Assembly (NCBI RefSeq): GCF_016887565.1
Contig: NZ_CP069396.1
Coordinates: 13,126,001 to 13,190,000, forward strand
Source of the DNA: Archangium violaceum
GTDB taxonomy: Bacteria > Myxococcota > Myxococcia > Myxococcales > Myxococcaceae
DNA: 64,000 bases
Direction of reading: 5' to 3'
Shown here: positions 1-7,841 of the stretch, piece by piece
Numbering within the stretch: the stretch's first letter is position 1
Layout of the letters: every line of letters begins with the position of its first letter
Notes under the pieces: model-generated
Seen by the model: only the letters and a program-made list of their open reading frames with translations
Told to the model about the DNA's origin: nothing
Databases searched by the model: none
Program-made: the position numbers and the translations under genes

Positions 1-66
1 GTAGTGTGCCGGTGGGCACGTAGCAGCCGTGGCGACCTTGTCCAACTGTGCTTCCCGACATGCCGG

Positions 67-1323
67 CTACACGGCTGCTCGCCTGTTGGCGCGCGATACG
101 TGCTCCTCCCCGCTTTCCGCGAAGCGCCGTGCGAGCTCGGCCGCGCCCTCCGCGCCACGCATCAACACGTACTCCAGTTCCGCGGGCAGCAGGGCCTTGA
201 CGGTGACGAGCCGCACGTCACCGAACGGCGTTGGAAAGTGCCTCGGCAGTGTGCGCGACTCCAAGCCGAGCAGCACGCCCACGCGACCCTCAGTGGTGAC
301 AAGGGACGCGGGCATGCCCATCACCCCCACCTCCAGCGCGAGAAGGCCCGTTTGGGCCCCCTCCCGCACGTGCTCGTGGGCCACCACCTCCTTGGAGACT
401 CGCTCCAATAGGTTGTAGGGCCAGCTCCCCTCAATGGCATCGAGAGGAAGCTCCGTCCCCTCAGTCTCCAGGGCGAGCTCCAGACCAAAGCCGACCGAGG
501 GCTCCAGCTTGGTGATGAACGGGTCCGAGAGGCCTTCGGAGACGAGGAGAATACGCCCTGCCTCCCGATGGATGATGGCCCAATCCTGGCGGTGTCCCGG
601 CCATTCATAGCAGATGGCCCTGGGAGCAACGGCCAGTTCGTCCAGCACGCCGAGCGACTTCCACGCTGCCCGTCTGGCGGCCGGTGGGGGCTCCAGAAGC
701 TCACGGCACCGCTGCTTGTAGGCGCGCTCCTCGTCGCTGATTGGGCTGGGTCCGGTGACTTCCGTGAACTTCAGTCCCGTGGCGCCGGTGCGCTCAAGGG
801 CGTCCTTCACATCCTCGGCAACGAGAAGGGCGGCTGGATAGCCCCAGGGCCGGAAGATCCTGGCATCACCCACTTTGGACGGGTCGATCCGCATGCCGTA
901 AACGGACAGATAATATCCAATCTTGTCGGGCAAGTTGTCTTCCGGTTCCCCGTAGCGCACCTCCTCCGAGGCTGCCTCATCAATGCACCTCACCATCCGC
1001 GCGACATTGACGAGGAAGTAGGGCTCGGGCCGCGAGTCCACCTCGGCGGGGTAGAGTTGCACGTCGCCAGGAGCCAGTTCGGCGAGGGTGCTGGCGACCC
1101 TTTCGGTGACAACGGGGAAATCCCCGGCGTCCGCCAAGGAAAAATCCAGCGGGCTGCCGGGATGGAGGATGGGAACCCGGAGGCGACCATCGAAACGAGT
1201 GGGCGCCTCATTCAGGTACAGCCGCGCTCCCACCTTCTTTCCCTGGGCGTCCAGGGTGTCGTGTAGCACCCAACGCTCCGGGCTGCTCATGTCCTCGTTC
1301 AGCCTGAAGTACCTCTTCGACAT
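67..1323 (-). CDS. Imm11 (MXAN_0049-type) immunity protein fused to Sufu-like domain
   Basis: Probable antitoxin of a contact-dependent nuclease toxin, acting in the cytoplasm. It is 418 aa. Residues 1 to about 195 match the Imm11/DUF1629 family typified by Myxococcus MXAN_0049 (MSKRYFRLNEDM opening, 'ELAPGDVQLYPAEV', 'MVRCIDE', 'DKIGYY'). Residues about 205-400 resemble the suppressor-of-fused fold ('LVSEGLSDPF', 'LPLDAIEGSWPYNLLERVSK', 'DVRLVTVKALLPAELEYV'). The start is supported by AGGAGA 6 nt upstream. It lies 15 nt downstream of, and on the same strand as, a truncated AHH nuclease toxin, the usual toxin-then-immunity order. The assignment rests on recalled family features; which toxin it neutralises is inference. 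Confidence 0.82.
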   Translation of the reverse strand: MSKRYFRLNEDMSSPERWVLHDTLDAQGKKVGARLYLNEAPTRFDGRLRVPILHPGSPLDFSLADAGDFPVVTERVASTLAELAPGDVQLYPAEVDSRPEPYFLVNVARMVRCIDEAASEEVRYGEPEDNLPDKIGYYLSVYGMRIDPSKVGDARIFRPWGYPAALLVAEDVKDALERTGATGLKFTEVTGPSPISDEERAYKQRCRELLEPPPAARRAAWKSLGVLDELAVAPRAICYEWPGHRQDWAIIHREAGRILLVSEGLSDPFITKLEPSVGFGLELALETEGTELPLDAIEGSWPYNLLERVSKEVVAHEHVREGAQTGLLALEVGVMGMPASLVTTEGRVGVLLGLESRTLPRHFPTPFGDVRLVTVKALLPAELEYVLMRGAEGAAELARRFAESGEEHVSRANRRAAV

Positions 1324-1338
1324 GTCGCTCTCCTAGCC

Positions 1339-1914
1339 TCACTCGGTCCGGGTAACGAGCTTGTTGAGCCTGGAACCCGCCTCCTGAAGTTCCGTGGCCA
1401 GCCGCTTCAATGCCCGGGTGAGGGCCACCCGACACTGCTCCGTGGTCTCGCAGTGCTTGACTGCCTTCCCAAGCCGTTGAAAGACCTCCTGATGGTACTC
1501 CTCGGGGTGAGGACCCTTGTGCCCCGGGACTCGGACCTTGTTGGCCAGGTCCTCCATGGACATACCGGCCTTGTCGAAGAACTCCTTGAGTCTTGGAGTC
1601 CACGGCCCGCCACGCGCGGAGGACTCGTTGTTCCTCACGGTGCCGATGTGGTGGATGTGGCCCTCGTCGCCCTCCCCCTGATTCTGCATGGCGAGGATGG
1701 CACCTGAGCCCGCTGGAAGCGTGAGCGCGAGCCTGCCCTCCACCACCGACACCGAGGTTGCTGCGCACCCTGGAGGCGGACGGACGGCTGGAGGCGGGCG
1801 CGGTGTCGGCGGCCACCGTGCGCCGGCTGCTGCGCGAGGCGGGGCATACGCGCCAGGTTCTGCGCGACTCCTCCTAGCCTCGGGGGCGAGGATTATGAAA
1901 TGGACGCCGGCCAC
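1339..1914 (-). pseudogene. 5'-truncated AHH-family nuclease toxin
   Basis: Only the C-terminal toxin end survives. The frame is open to 1914, but toxin-like sequence starts near 1760 ('TSVSVVEGRLALTL'), followed by the AHH nuclease core with 'HIHHIGT', 'RGGPWTPRLKEFFDKAGMS' and 'GHKGPHPEEYHQEVF', the His-rich HNH-like signature of bacterial AHH toxins. The first 50 or so codons of the open frame are Pro/Arg-rich and lie antisense to a transposase fragment, so they are not native. The normal N-terminal delivery portion is absent. It sits 15 nt upstream of the Imm11-Sufu gene. Without its delivery domain it probably cannot be exported. It may still be expressed or act as a recombination donor; both are inference. 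Confidence 0.72.
1758..1877 (+). mobile_element. Transposase C-terminal fragment (decayed element)
   Basis: The plus-strand frame reads 'LRTLEADGRLEAGAVSAATV' then 'RRLLREAGHTRQVLRDS' followed by a TAG at 1875. This looks like a helix-turn-helix segment of an integrase-core (Mu/Tn7/IS21-like) transposase of the type that works with an AAA ATPase. It has no start and no catalytic DDE region. The left edge at about 1758 coincides with the point where the antisense AHH toxin frame stops resembling a toxin, so this marks an insertion or recombination junction. Exact IS family not assignable without a search. Confidence 0.5.
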
Positions 1915-1994
1915 CTGGCCGGCCGCGTGGTGACGCTCTGCCGCTGCCTGGTGGACGCGCAGGTGCCCTCCTCCAAGAGCGCGCTGGTGGGGGA

Positions 1995-2310
1995 GCCCTG
2001 CGCCAGCGCCAGAGCGTGGTGCTCACCGGCGAGTCGGGCGTGGGCAAAACCTGCGTGCTGCGCCATCGGCTCCCGCATAGCGGCTTCCGCCTCACCTACT
2101 GCCACAACGCCACCCTGGGCCGACGCGACTTCTACCGCCAGCTGTGCCTGGCGCTGGGCCTCAAGCCTGCACGAGGCGGCCAGTGGCGCCCTGCGCGACA
2201 TGGACAGGCTGACCACCGCCGCGCTGCGCGAGGCTGCTCGTAAGAAGAAGACGCTGGTGGAGCGCGACACCTTGGCACGTGTCCTCGACACCGACTCCCA
2301 TGAGGACTGA
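1995..2310 (+). pseudogene. Decayed AAA-ATPase partner of transposase (ExeA/TniB-like)
   Basis: Two pieces in different frames remain. From about 2016 the frame gives 'VVLTGESGVGKTCVLR' (Walker A, GESGVGKT) and 'RLTYCHNATLGRRDFYRQLC', typical of the ExeA/TniB-like ATPases that accompany integrase-type transposases. After 'LCLALGLKP' the match moves to another frame, 'ALRDMDRLTTAALREAARKK' and 'LVERDTLARVLDTD', which is the C-terminus of the same kind of protein. The middle (Walker B and sensor region) is deleted. It lies just downstream of the transposase fragment, so both are relics of one element inserted in the toxin island. Confidence 0.6.
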
Positions 2311-2337
2311 CATGGACGCGCACCTGGAACTCATCCT

Positions 2338-2715
2338 GTGTGCCCCGGAGCTGGCCGTGCTCTCTCAAGAAGGGTCCGGGGAGTGGACCAGCTTCAGGAG
2401 GCGGTGACGAAGGCGGCGAAGGAGTGTGGGCCCGACAAGCTGTCGGAAGCGGAGATGGACGCCATGAAGAAGGCCATGAAGCAGGGCAGGTACTGGCTGG
2501 TGCGGTTGTTGGAGCGGGAAGCCCGGGGGCGCTATGTGCAGGAAAAGGTGCGCGATCGATTGAAACATCTCTACGACTTCAGCCTGAGCAAGGGAGTCGA
2601 CGTGATTGACTCCGCGACGGGCCGCCAGTACGAGATTCTTTCCGGGACGGAGTCGAACCTGGCGCGGCATGGCAGACGCATGGCGACCGAGTTCTTCCGG
2701 ATGCTCACCTTCTGA
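2338..2715 (+). CDS. C-terminal toxin-domain fragment (5'-truncated)
   Basis: The open frame encodes 125 aa. Real-looking protein starts at about residue 15 ('GVDQLQEAVTKAAKECGPD'), directly after transposon debris. The end is 'GVDVIDSATGRQYEILSG' then 'TESNLARHGRRMATEFFRML'. The same final 22 residues recur upstream of the inverted paralogous immunity gene at 4043-4111, which argues that this is the variable C-terminus of a polymorphic toxin. No signal peptide or delivery domain is present. The stop lies 11 nt before the immunity gene at 2727. Toxic activity is not recognisable from motifs. The start codon at 2338 is arbitrary and no good ribosome binding site is seen. Confidence 0.55.
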   Translation: MCPGAGRALSRRVRGVDQLQEAVTKAAKECGPDKLSEAEMDAMKKAMKQGRYWLVRLLEREARGRYVQEKVRDRLKHLYDFSLSKGVDVIDSATGRQYEILSGTESNLARHGRRMATEFFRMLTF

Positions 2716-2726
2716 AAGGGCAGCGG

Positions 2727-3356
2727 ATGCTCTACAACAAGGTCTTCTACGAGAACCGGGAAATCGAAAACGAGCGACTGGAATTGACCGACAAGGGCTC
2801 GCTCTATTTCCTTGGCTCCGGACTGACGCTGCGTAACTGCACGGTCATCGTGAAGGTCTCCGGCAGAAACCTGTTCATCGATGGAGTCCGGTTCATCGAC
2901 TGCACCTTCGAGGTGAAGCAGGAGTTGAAGAACCATCAACAATGGATACGAGCTTCTCTGAAGAGGTGCCGGTTCAAAGGGCGTCTGTCGGGGTGTGACT
3001 TCGGGCACTGGCCCGAGTACGGGAGTGAACCGGAGTATAAGCTCGGCGCCATCGAGGACTGTGATTTCACCGAGGCCAGGCTGGACGGGTGTCGTTTCAT
3101 GGGCTGTGACCCCAGCACCCTGCGGTTTCCCAGGTGGCCCTGCTTCACCATCCTGGACCCCCTCAGCCGAGCCGCTGAGCTACGCAGCGTCCCGTGGCCC
3201 GGGAGTTTCGGTTCCGTCGTCATCGAGTATCTGCACGAACGGCCACGGGCCACCAGGGCCGTGACGTACTACGCCCCCGCCATCGCCAAGCGGCACGAGA
3301 CCACTCTGGAAGAGCTCGAGGCCGTGGTCGAGAAGTTCGATTGCATCGTGTACTGA
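2727..3356 (+). CDS. Pentapeptide-like immunity protein, copy 1
   Basis: A 209 aa protein with a degenerate pentapeptide-repeat-like rhythm (repeated 'CxF/CRF', as in 'FIDCTFEV', 'RCRFKGRLSGCDFGHW', 'EDCDFTEARLDGCRFMGCD'), suggesting a right-handed beta-helix. It follows a toxin-domain fragment by 11 nt, with GAAAGGG upstream of ATG, so it is the probable cognate immunity protein. It has a paralogue (about two thirds identical by eye) on the opposite strand at 3402-4028, with which it is convergent. No signal peptide, so cytoplasmic. The toxin target is unknown. Confidence 0.65.
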   Translation: MLYNKVFYENREIENERLELTDKGSLYFLGSGLTLRNCTVIVKVSGRNLFIDGVRFIDCTFEVKQELKNHQQWIRASLKRCRFKGRLSGCDFGHWPEYGSEPEYKLGAIEDCDFTEARLDGCRFMGCDPSTLRFPRWPCFTILDPLSRAAELRSVPWPGSFGSVVIEYLHERPRATRAVTYYAPAIAKRHETTLEELEAVVEKFDCIVY

Positions 3357-3401
3357 TGCGGCTGCCGGGATGAGCTGACCCGCGAGACTTCGGCTCCCCC
3401 C

Positions 3402-4028
3402 TCAGAAGAGGATGCAGTCGAACTTCTCGATGACGGCTCGGAGCTCCTCGGGGGTGGTCTCGAAGCGCTCGGCGGCGGAGGGAGCGTAATAGGTCAAGGC
3501 CTTGGTAGACGCCGGGTGGGTATGCAGGTTGTCCACGACGATATCGCCAAAGCTCCCCGGCCATTTGACGCTGCGTAGCTCGGGAGCTCGGCCAATGGGG
3601 TCCAGGAAGGTGAAGCAGGGCCACTTGGGGAAGCGCAGGGTGTTGATGTCGCAGCCGTGAAACCGACACCCAGCCAGCCGAGCCTCGGAGAAGTCGCAGT
3701 TTTCGATGGAGCCGTGCCCCGCCCTCTCCGAGTAGTCAGGCCAGTGCCCGAAGTCGCAGCCTGACAGGCGCCCCTTGAACCGGCACCCCGTCAAGGAGGC
3801 GAACACCCACTGCTGGTGGTTCTTCAGTTCCTGCTTCACCTCGAGGGTGCAGTTGATGAAACGCGCGCCATCGAAGAACAGACGCCGGGCGGACACCTTC
3901 AGCACCAGGGTGCAGTTCTTCATCGCCAGGTTGGGGCCCAGGAAGTAGTGCGCTTCCTTATCCGTCAACTCCAGCCGCTCGTTTTCGATGTCCTTGTTCT
4001 CGAAGAGGACGTTACCGAACCGGTCCAT
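3402..4028 (-). CDS. Pentapeptide-like immunity protein, copy 2 (orphan)
   Basis: A 208 aa paralogue of the protein at 2727-3356, sharing 'IENERLELTDK', 'EVKQELKNHQQW', 'CRFKGRLSGCDFGHWP' and the terminal 'EKFDCI'. The start at 4028 (MDRFGNVLFENK) is chosen over the upstream in-frame ATG at 4142 because homology with copy 1 begins here, AAGGGG precedes it, and a toxin stop codon lies 14 nt upstream exactly as in copy 1. The upstream toxin is reduced to its last 22 codons, so this is an orphan immunity gene. It could protect against a toxin carried by neighbouring strains (inference). Confidence 0.7.
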   Translation of the reverse strand: MDRFGNVLFENKDIENERLELTDKEAHYFLGPNLAMKNCTLVLKVSARRLFFDGARFINCTLEVKQELKNHQQWVFASLTGCRFKGRLSGCDFGHWPDYSERAGHGSIENCDFSEARLAGCRFHGCDINTLRFPKWPCFTFLDPIGRAPELRSVKWPGSFGDIVVDNLHTHPASTKALTYYAPSAAERFETTPEELRAVIEKFDCILF

Positions 4029-4042
4029 GGCCACCGCCCCTT

Positions 4043-4111
4043 TCAGAAGGTGAGCATCCGGAAGAGCTCGCCCGCCATGCGTCTGCCATGTCGGGCCAGG
4101 TTCGACTCCGT
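4043..4111 (-). pseudogene. Remnant of toxin 3' end (22 codons)
   Basis: In the frame set by the copy 1 toxin this reads 'TESNLARHGRRMAGELFRML' then TF and TGA, matching the toxin tail at 2647-2715 in all but two or three residues. The codon immediately upstream is TAA, so nothing more of the toxin is left. The DNA identity with the copy 1 tail is high and drops sharply at 4111, marking a recombination breakpoint inside the toxin gene. Confidence 0.7.
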
Positions 4112-4158
4112 TTAGGTGCCTGCGGAGCAGAGACACGCGCACCGTGTCGTTTCACTCC

Positions 4159-5499
4159 TCAGCCTCGGTGCCGCTCGGCCACGCGGTAGAGGTAGGTAAG
4201 TGAGCAGTCCAGCAGCGACTGTCGCGAGCGCATGTAGTTGCGAGCCCGGACAAAGGGGAGCCAAACGCGGTTGCCCACGAGTACCTGGGCCTCCTCGAGC
4301 CTCTGGCGCGGAATCCACCTGCCGCCCAGGTTGCGCACCAACACCTCACCCAGGTACGCGCCAATGGCGGGCACCGCGTGCTCGTCAATGGCTTCCCGCA
4401 GGCGGCTCTTCGGGAATTCCTCGCGCCAGAAATAGAAATCAGCATCTGTGAGCGACTCTGGCGTGGCCTCGAAGACGGAGGGCACCTCCGTGTGCAGCAG
4501 CGCCACGAGGTGCTCGGCAAGGGTACTGTAATGCTTGCGAGCGCTCTCCATGCCCTCCACGTCCGGAGGCAGGGCGGAGTCGGCGGGGCGCCACTCCTCG
4601 GGCTCGGGGGGTTGCCACGCGTTGAGCTCGGCAATCCTCCGCTGGCGAACATGACTGGCGGCGCGGTCCACCACACGCGAGAGGAGCGGAGCCACGTCCG
4701 GGTGGAAGCGGGGCTCCACGGGGGCGAGCATGGCGCTTCGCTCATGCAAGGTGCGCAGCACAGCGTCGAAGTCGAGGTCCGGCCGGAGGTGGGCGTGGGC
4801 GCGGGCCTGCGCGAGCCGTGCCTCCTTGCTGGCGAAATCCGCCACGGTGGGCCACGTCACCAGGAGGACGGAGCCGTTGGGCAGCGCCTCCACCCGCCAA
4901 GCAGGGGTGGACAGCATGCGCTCGCGGCCCACTGTTTCCACCAGCTTGGGGCCGAAGACGTTGAGCCAGAAGACCTCGTAGACTTTGTCGAAGCCGTTCT
5001 TCCGAGAAGTCTTCTCGTCGCGTCCGAAGAGGGGAGAGCCCGCCAACTCCATGTCATCAATGCTGTGGGCCATGGCATGCGTGACGGGATAATGGGAGGC
5101 CCAGGCGCGCACCATCTCCACGATGTGGTGGCAGCGTTCCGCCTCCGCAAAAAATGAGAGAGGCTTCACGTTGATGAAGATTCCCAGTGTGGGTGGCAGC
5201 GGTGGAAACCAGAGACTGAGCGACATGTCCAACGCGGGCCACTTCGTCCGATAAAGTCCGAGCCCTGATGTTCTTTTGCCGCGCTCCTCTTCAAGGGACT
5301 TCCAGACGGCGGCGCGGGAGTACTTGCGTCGCCGCTTACCTTCGATGACGTCGGGCATCCACCCGTCGGCGTACTTCTCGAGCATCTGGAGAAAGGGCTC
5401 CAGCTGCCCTTCCAGCGCCGCCTGCTGGTCGAAGGCAGTGTCGAAAGTGAGCCAGAGGCGATCCTCCGGTTGCAAATCGTGCACGCTCAGCCGCTTCAT
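4159..5499 (-). CDS. Probable immunity protein of the lipoprotein-toxin operon (Imm52-like)
   Basis: 446 aa, soluble, no signal peptide. Residues about 60-280 resemble myxobacterial immunity proteins found behind restriction-endonuclease-fold toxins ('YEVFWLNVFGPKLVETVG', 'STPAWRVEALPNGSVLLVTW', 'RFHPDVAPLLSRVV'), which I associate with the Imm52 family. Residues about 290-446 look like an extra helical C-terminal domain with no recognisable family. The start ATG overlaps the toxin stop in ATGA (5496-5499), so translation is coupled to the toxin gene, ensuring antitoxin synthesis. Family name is tentative; the immunity role rests on position and order. Confidence 0.65.
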   Translation of the reverse strand: MKRLSVHDLQPEDRLWLTFDTAFDQQAALEGQLEPFLQMLEKYADGWMPDVIEGKRRRKYSRAAVWKSLEEERGKRTSGLGLYRTKWPALDMSLSLWFPPLPPTLGIFINVKPLSFFAEAERCHHIVEMVRAWASHYPVTHAMAHSIDDMELAGSPLFGRDEKTSRKNGFDKVYEVFWLNVFGPKLVETVGRERMLSTPAWRVEALPNGSVLLVTWPTVADFASKEARLAQARAHAHLRPDLDFDAVLRTLHERSAMLAPVEPRFHPDVAPLLSRVVDRAASHVRQRRIAELNAWQPPEPEEWRPADSALPPDVEGMESARKHYSTLAEHLVALLHTEVPSVFEATPESLTDADFYFWREEFPKSRLREAIDEHAVPAIGAYLGEVLVRNLGGRWIPRQRLEEAQVLVGNRVWLPFVRARNYMRSRQSLLDCSLTYLYRVAERHRG

Positions 5500-7841
5500 T
5501 GAAACACCACCTCGACCTCCGGAACCGCTGCCTTGGTTTCGTTCACGGCTCTATTCAACAGGTTCACATTCGTGGGCATGAGTTCGCCCCCCTCGTAGAT
5601 GAGGCGGACCCTCGAAACCTGCACCTCGCCAGCCTCGCCGAAAAGACGTTGGAGGGAGCCACGGCGGATGTCCAGCCTCTCGCCGTATTTCTGTAGGGCC
5701 TCGCTCGCGTCCTCAATCATCTGCACTCTCATGGCATTGCCGTCCAGCCCCGAGAGGTCGCGGCTCTTGAAGCTGAACGTCTCCACGCGCCGTGGCTGCC
5801 CGCCAATTCCCCCCTCTTCGATGACGAGCACGTCCGCGTAGCGGAGGCCGGGGCCCGGCTTCCTCACGCCCACGTTCGTCTCGATGCGGGGATTATCGAA
5901 GTCCCCGAGGAAGCTGCGCTGGGTCCGAGGCTTCTTCGCGTCAGCCTTCAGCAGCTTCACCATGTCGCGCTCGAAGGCCATCCCCCGGGCAAACCACGCG
6001 CGCATCCGCTCATAGGGCTCCCACTTGAGGGGGCCCTCGGTGGCCGTGCCCTCCTCTACCTCTTTCAAGCGCTTCTCGTAGTAGTCGACGTACTCGCGCC
6101 AGCGCGGATTGCCACGGGCCTCGGGCGGGGCGGCGTCGATGGAGGGTTGGTGCTGCTTCAGCACCTTCGCGTCCTTGGGTAAGCGCGGGCCCGTGGCCTC
6201 GAGCTCCACCGCCGCGAGCTTTGCCTCAACCACCGACGGCGTGTGGCCAACCCCCTCGTCCACCAGCGAGGCCAGGGTGCCCTGGCGCTCCGTGGCGGGG
6301 GCCTTCATAGGAGAGGGGCGTGCGGCCTCGTCCGCCGCGGCGGCAGCTTCTCCAGCGCCGGCCCCTTCACCGCCCTTCACGGCTGGGGAGCCCGTGGCTC
6401 CGGGGCTGGCCTTGGACATGAGTGGCCGCGCCTTGGCCACATCCCCGCGGGCCTCGTACAGGGCCAGGGCGGCGTCCATTCCCCCTATGGCCAGGAGGCG
6501 GCCCGCCTCACGACTGGCCTGTATGTACCGGGCCAGCTCTCGCAGGCCCTCCACGCCCGCGCCCAGCCGTGCTTGCAGCTCCCGCGTCCTCTCCGCGAGG
6601 AGACTCACTCGCACCCGCACCGTCTCGAGCCCCCGCTGGAGTCCGGCTCCTCCTCCCCGAGCCTCGTAGAGCGTGCGCACGCCCTTACCACCCACATACA
6701 GGGTTGCCAGCAGCGCGACGGGCGTCAGCTCGCGAATGGCCTGCTCGTACTCGCCCTGCGAGAGCGAATACAGCCCATGGCCCGTACCCGCCCCGAGGTA
6801 GTAGAAGCCGAGCGGCACGCCAAAGGTGAGGTGGTCCACGCTGCCCAGCACCACGTTGCCCGCCGAGAAGTGTTGCTTCGCCGCCTCTCGTTCCACCTCG
6901 TCGAGGTTCTCCTGGTAGGACGGTGGGAGCTGGCCTCGTTGCCGGGTGTAGTGGGTGTACCAGGCATTTTTCTCCTGCTCATGGGTGAGCAGCTCGGTGA
7001 CAGCGCGGCCTGCCCCCCGCATCAGGTCTCCAGGTTGGAAGTCCCTGTCCGGACGGGCCGAGAGCTTCAGGCTCCGCACGTCCAACTCCGCACGGGCCCT
7101 GGGCATCAGCCCCAGCGTGGTGTCCAGCCGCTTGTCCCGGGCCAGCCAGAAGAGAATCTCCCGCAGCTCATCGTCATAGGCCGAGTCGAGGAGGAAGCGG
7201 ACGAACACTTCGGCATGGGCGACTCCATACTTGTCGGTGGCATGGAGGAGGAACGAGAGACGCTTGCGGTTGAGAATGCCTGCCGCGTCCTCTCGCACGG
7301 GTCCCAGCGAGCCAAGTCGCACGGCATCCCAGTCCGTCAGCGACTCCACCAGCCGTGGCATGTCCACGCGCTCCTGGAGCGCGACGTATTCCGCGGGCGA
7401 GGTGCACGTGAGGAAGGGGGCGAGGAGTGCTTCGCTGTCGTCGGCGGAGAAGTCGGGCCAGCCTGGGGGCACGGCCTGCCCTCCGCACGAGGGCGACTCC
7501 TGAGGGGCTGGCACCGCGCGGGCTACCTCGTACGCGGGCACCTCGCCCGAGCTCGCCAGCGCAGCGTCCGGGCCCAGTCCGCGGGCGCTGCGGCGGCGGT
7601 GCAGCCGCTCCTGCTCACCCGGCTCGGCGGAGAGGGCGCGCTCGCCCAGCTCGGTAGACGCAATAGAGGAGGGCGCCTCGAGCGGGGGCGCAGTGGCCGC
7701 CGTGTCTCGCAATGTGGAAAGGGTGCGCGGGCCCTCCACGGTGCTGCCGCCCTGTCGCGGCGCCAGCGTCACGCAGCCGGAGGAGAGCAGCACTGCCCCC
7801 AGCAGCGCCGCCCACCTCTGCGCCAGGGCTTCAGCGCGCAT
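5496..7841 (-). CDS. Lipoprotein polymorphic toxin with C-terminal nuclease-like domain (SitA-like candidate)
   Basis: 781 aa from the ATG at 7841, giving a lipoprotein signal (MRAEALAQRWAALLGAVLL, SSGC, Cys at residue 23). The upstream in-frame ATG at 8018 would prepend an Arg/Trp-rich shadow of the neighbouring gene. Residues about 130-420 form the delivery/core region with a hydrophobic stretch near 375-410. After a Pro/Ala/Glu linker, residues about 640-781 are the toxin end ('RKPGPGLRYADVLVIEEGG', 'RRVETFSFKSRDLSG'). The spaced D...(S)FK arrangement resembles a PD-(D/E)XK nuclease with an atypical ExK position. It overlaps the barrel gene by 11 bp and the immunity gene by 4 bp. The lipoprotein toxin plus immunity arrangement is that of SitA/SitI outer-membrane-exchange toxins; membership is inferred. 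Confidence 0.68.
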   Translation of the reverse strand: MRAEALAQRWAALLGAVLLSSGCVTLAPRQGGSTVEGPRTLSTLRDTAATAPPLEAPSSIASTELGERALSAEPGEQERLHRRRSARGLGPDAALASSGEVPAYEVARAVPAPQESPSCGGQAVPPGWPDFSADDSEALLAPFLTCTSPAEYVALQERVDMPRLVESLTDWDAVRLGSLGPVREDAAGILNRKRLSFLLHATDKYGVAHAEVFVRFLLDSAYDDELREILFWLARDKRLDTTLGLMPRARAELDVRSLKLSARPDRDFQPGDLMRGAGRAVTELLTHEQEKNAWYTHYTRQRGQLPPSYQENLDEVEREAAKQHFSAGNVVLGSVDHLTFGVPLGFYYLGAGTGHGLYSLSQGEYEQAIRELTPVALLATLYVGGKGVRTLYEARGGGAGLQRGLETVRVRVSLLAERTRELQARLGAGVEGLRELARYIQASREAGRLLAIGGMDAALALYEARGDVAKARPLMSKASPGATGSPAVKGGEGAGAGEAAAAADEAARPSPMKAPATERQGTLASLVDEGVGHTPSVVEAKLAAVELEATGPRLPKDAKVLKQHQPSIDAAPPEARGNPRWREYVDYYEKRLKEVEEGTATEGPLKWEPYERMRAWFARGMAFERDMVKLLKADAKKPRTQRSFLGDFDNPRIETNVGVRKPGPGLRYADVLVIEEGGIGGQPRRVETFSFKSRDLSGLDGNAMRVQMIEDASEALQKYGERLDIRRGSLQRLFGEAGEVQVSRVRLIYEGGELMPTNVNLLNRAVNETKAAVPEVEVVFQ

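Larger units (their letters stand above)
2647..4111. repeat. Inverted duplication of toxin-tail plus immunity module
   Basis: Two modules, 2647-3356 (plus) and 3402-4111 (minus), are arranged tail to tail with 45 bp between their stop codons. Each consists of the last 22-23 toxin codons, an 11-14 nt spacer and a roughly 208-codon immunity gene. DNA conservation is strongest in the toxin tail and weaker in the immunity gene. This geometry is expected if toxin-tail homology guides exchange of immunity cassettes. Confidence 0.65.
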
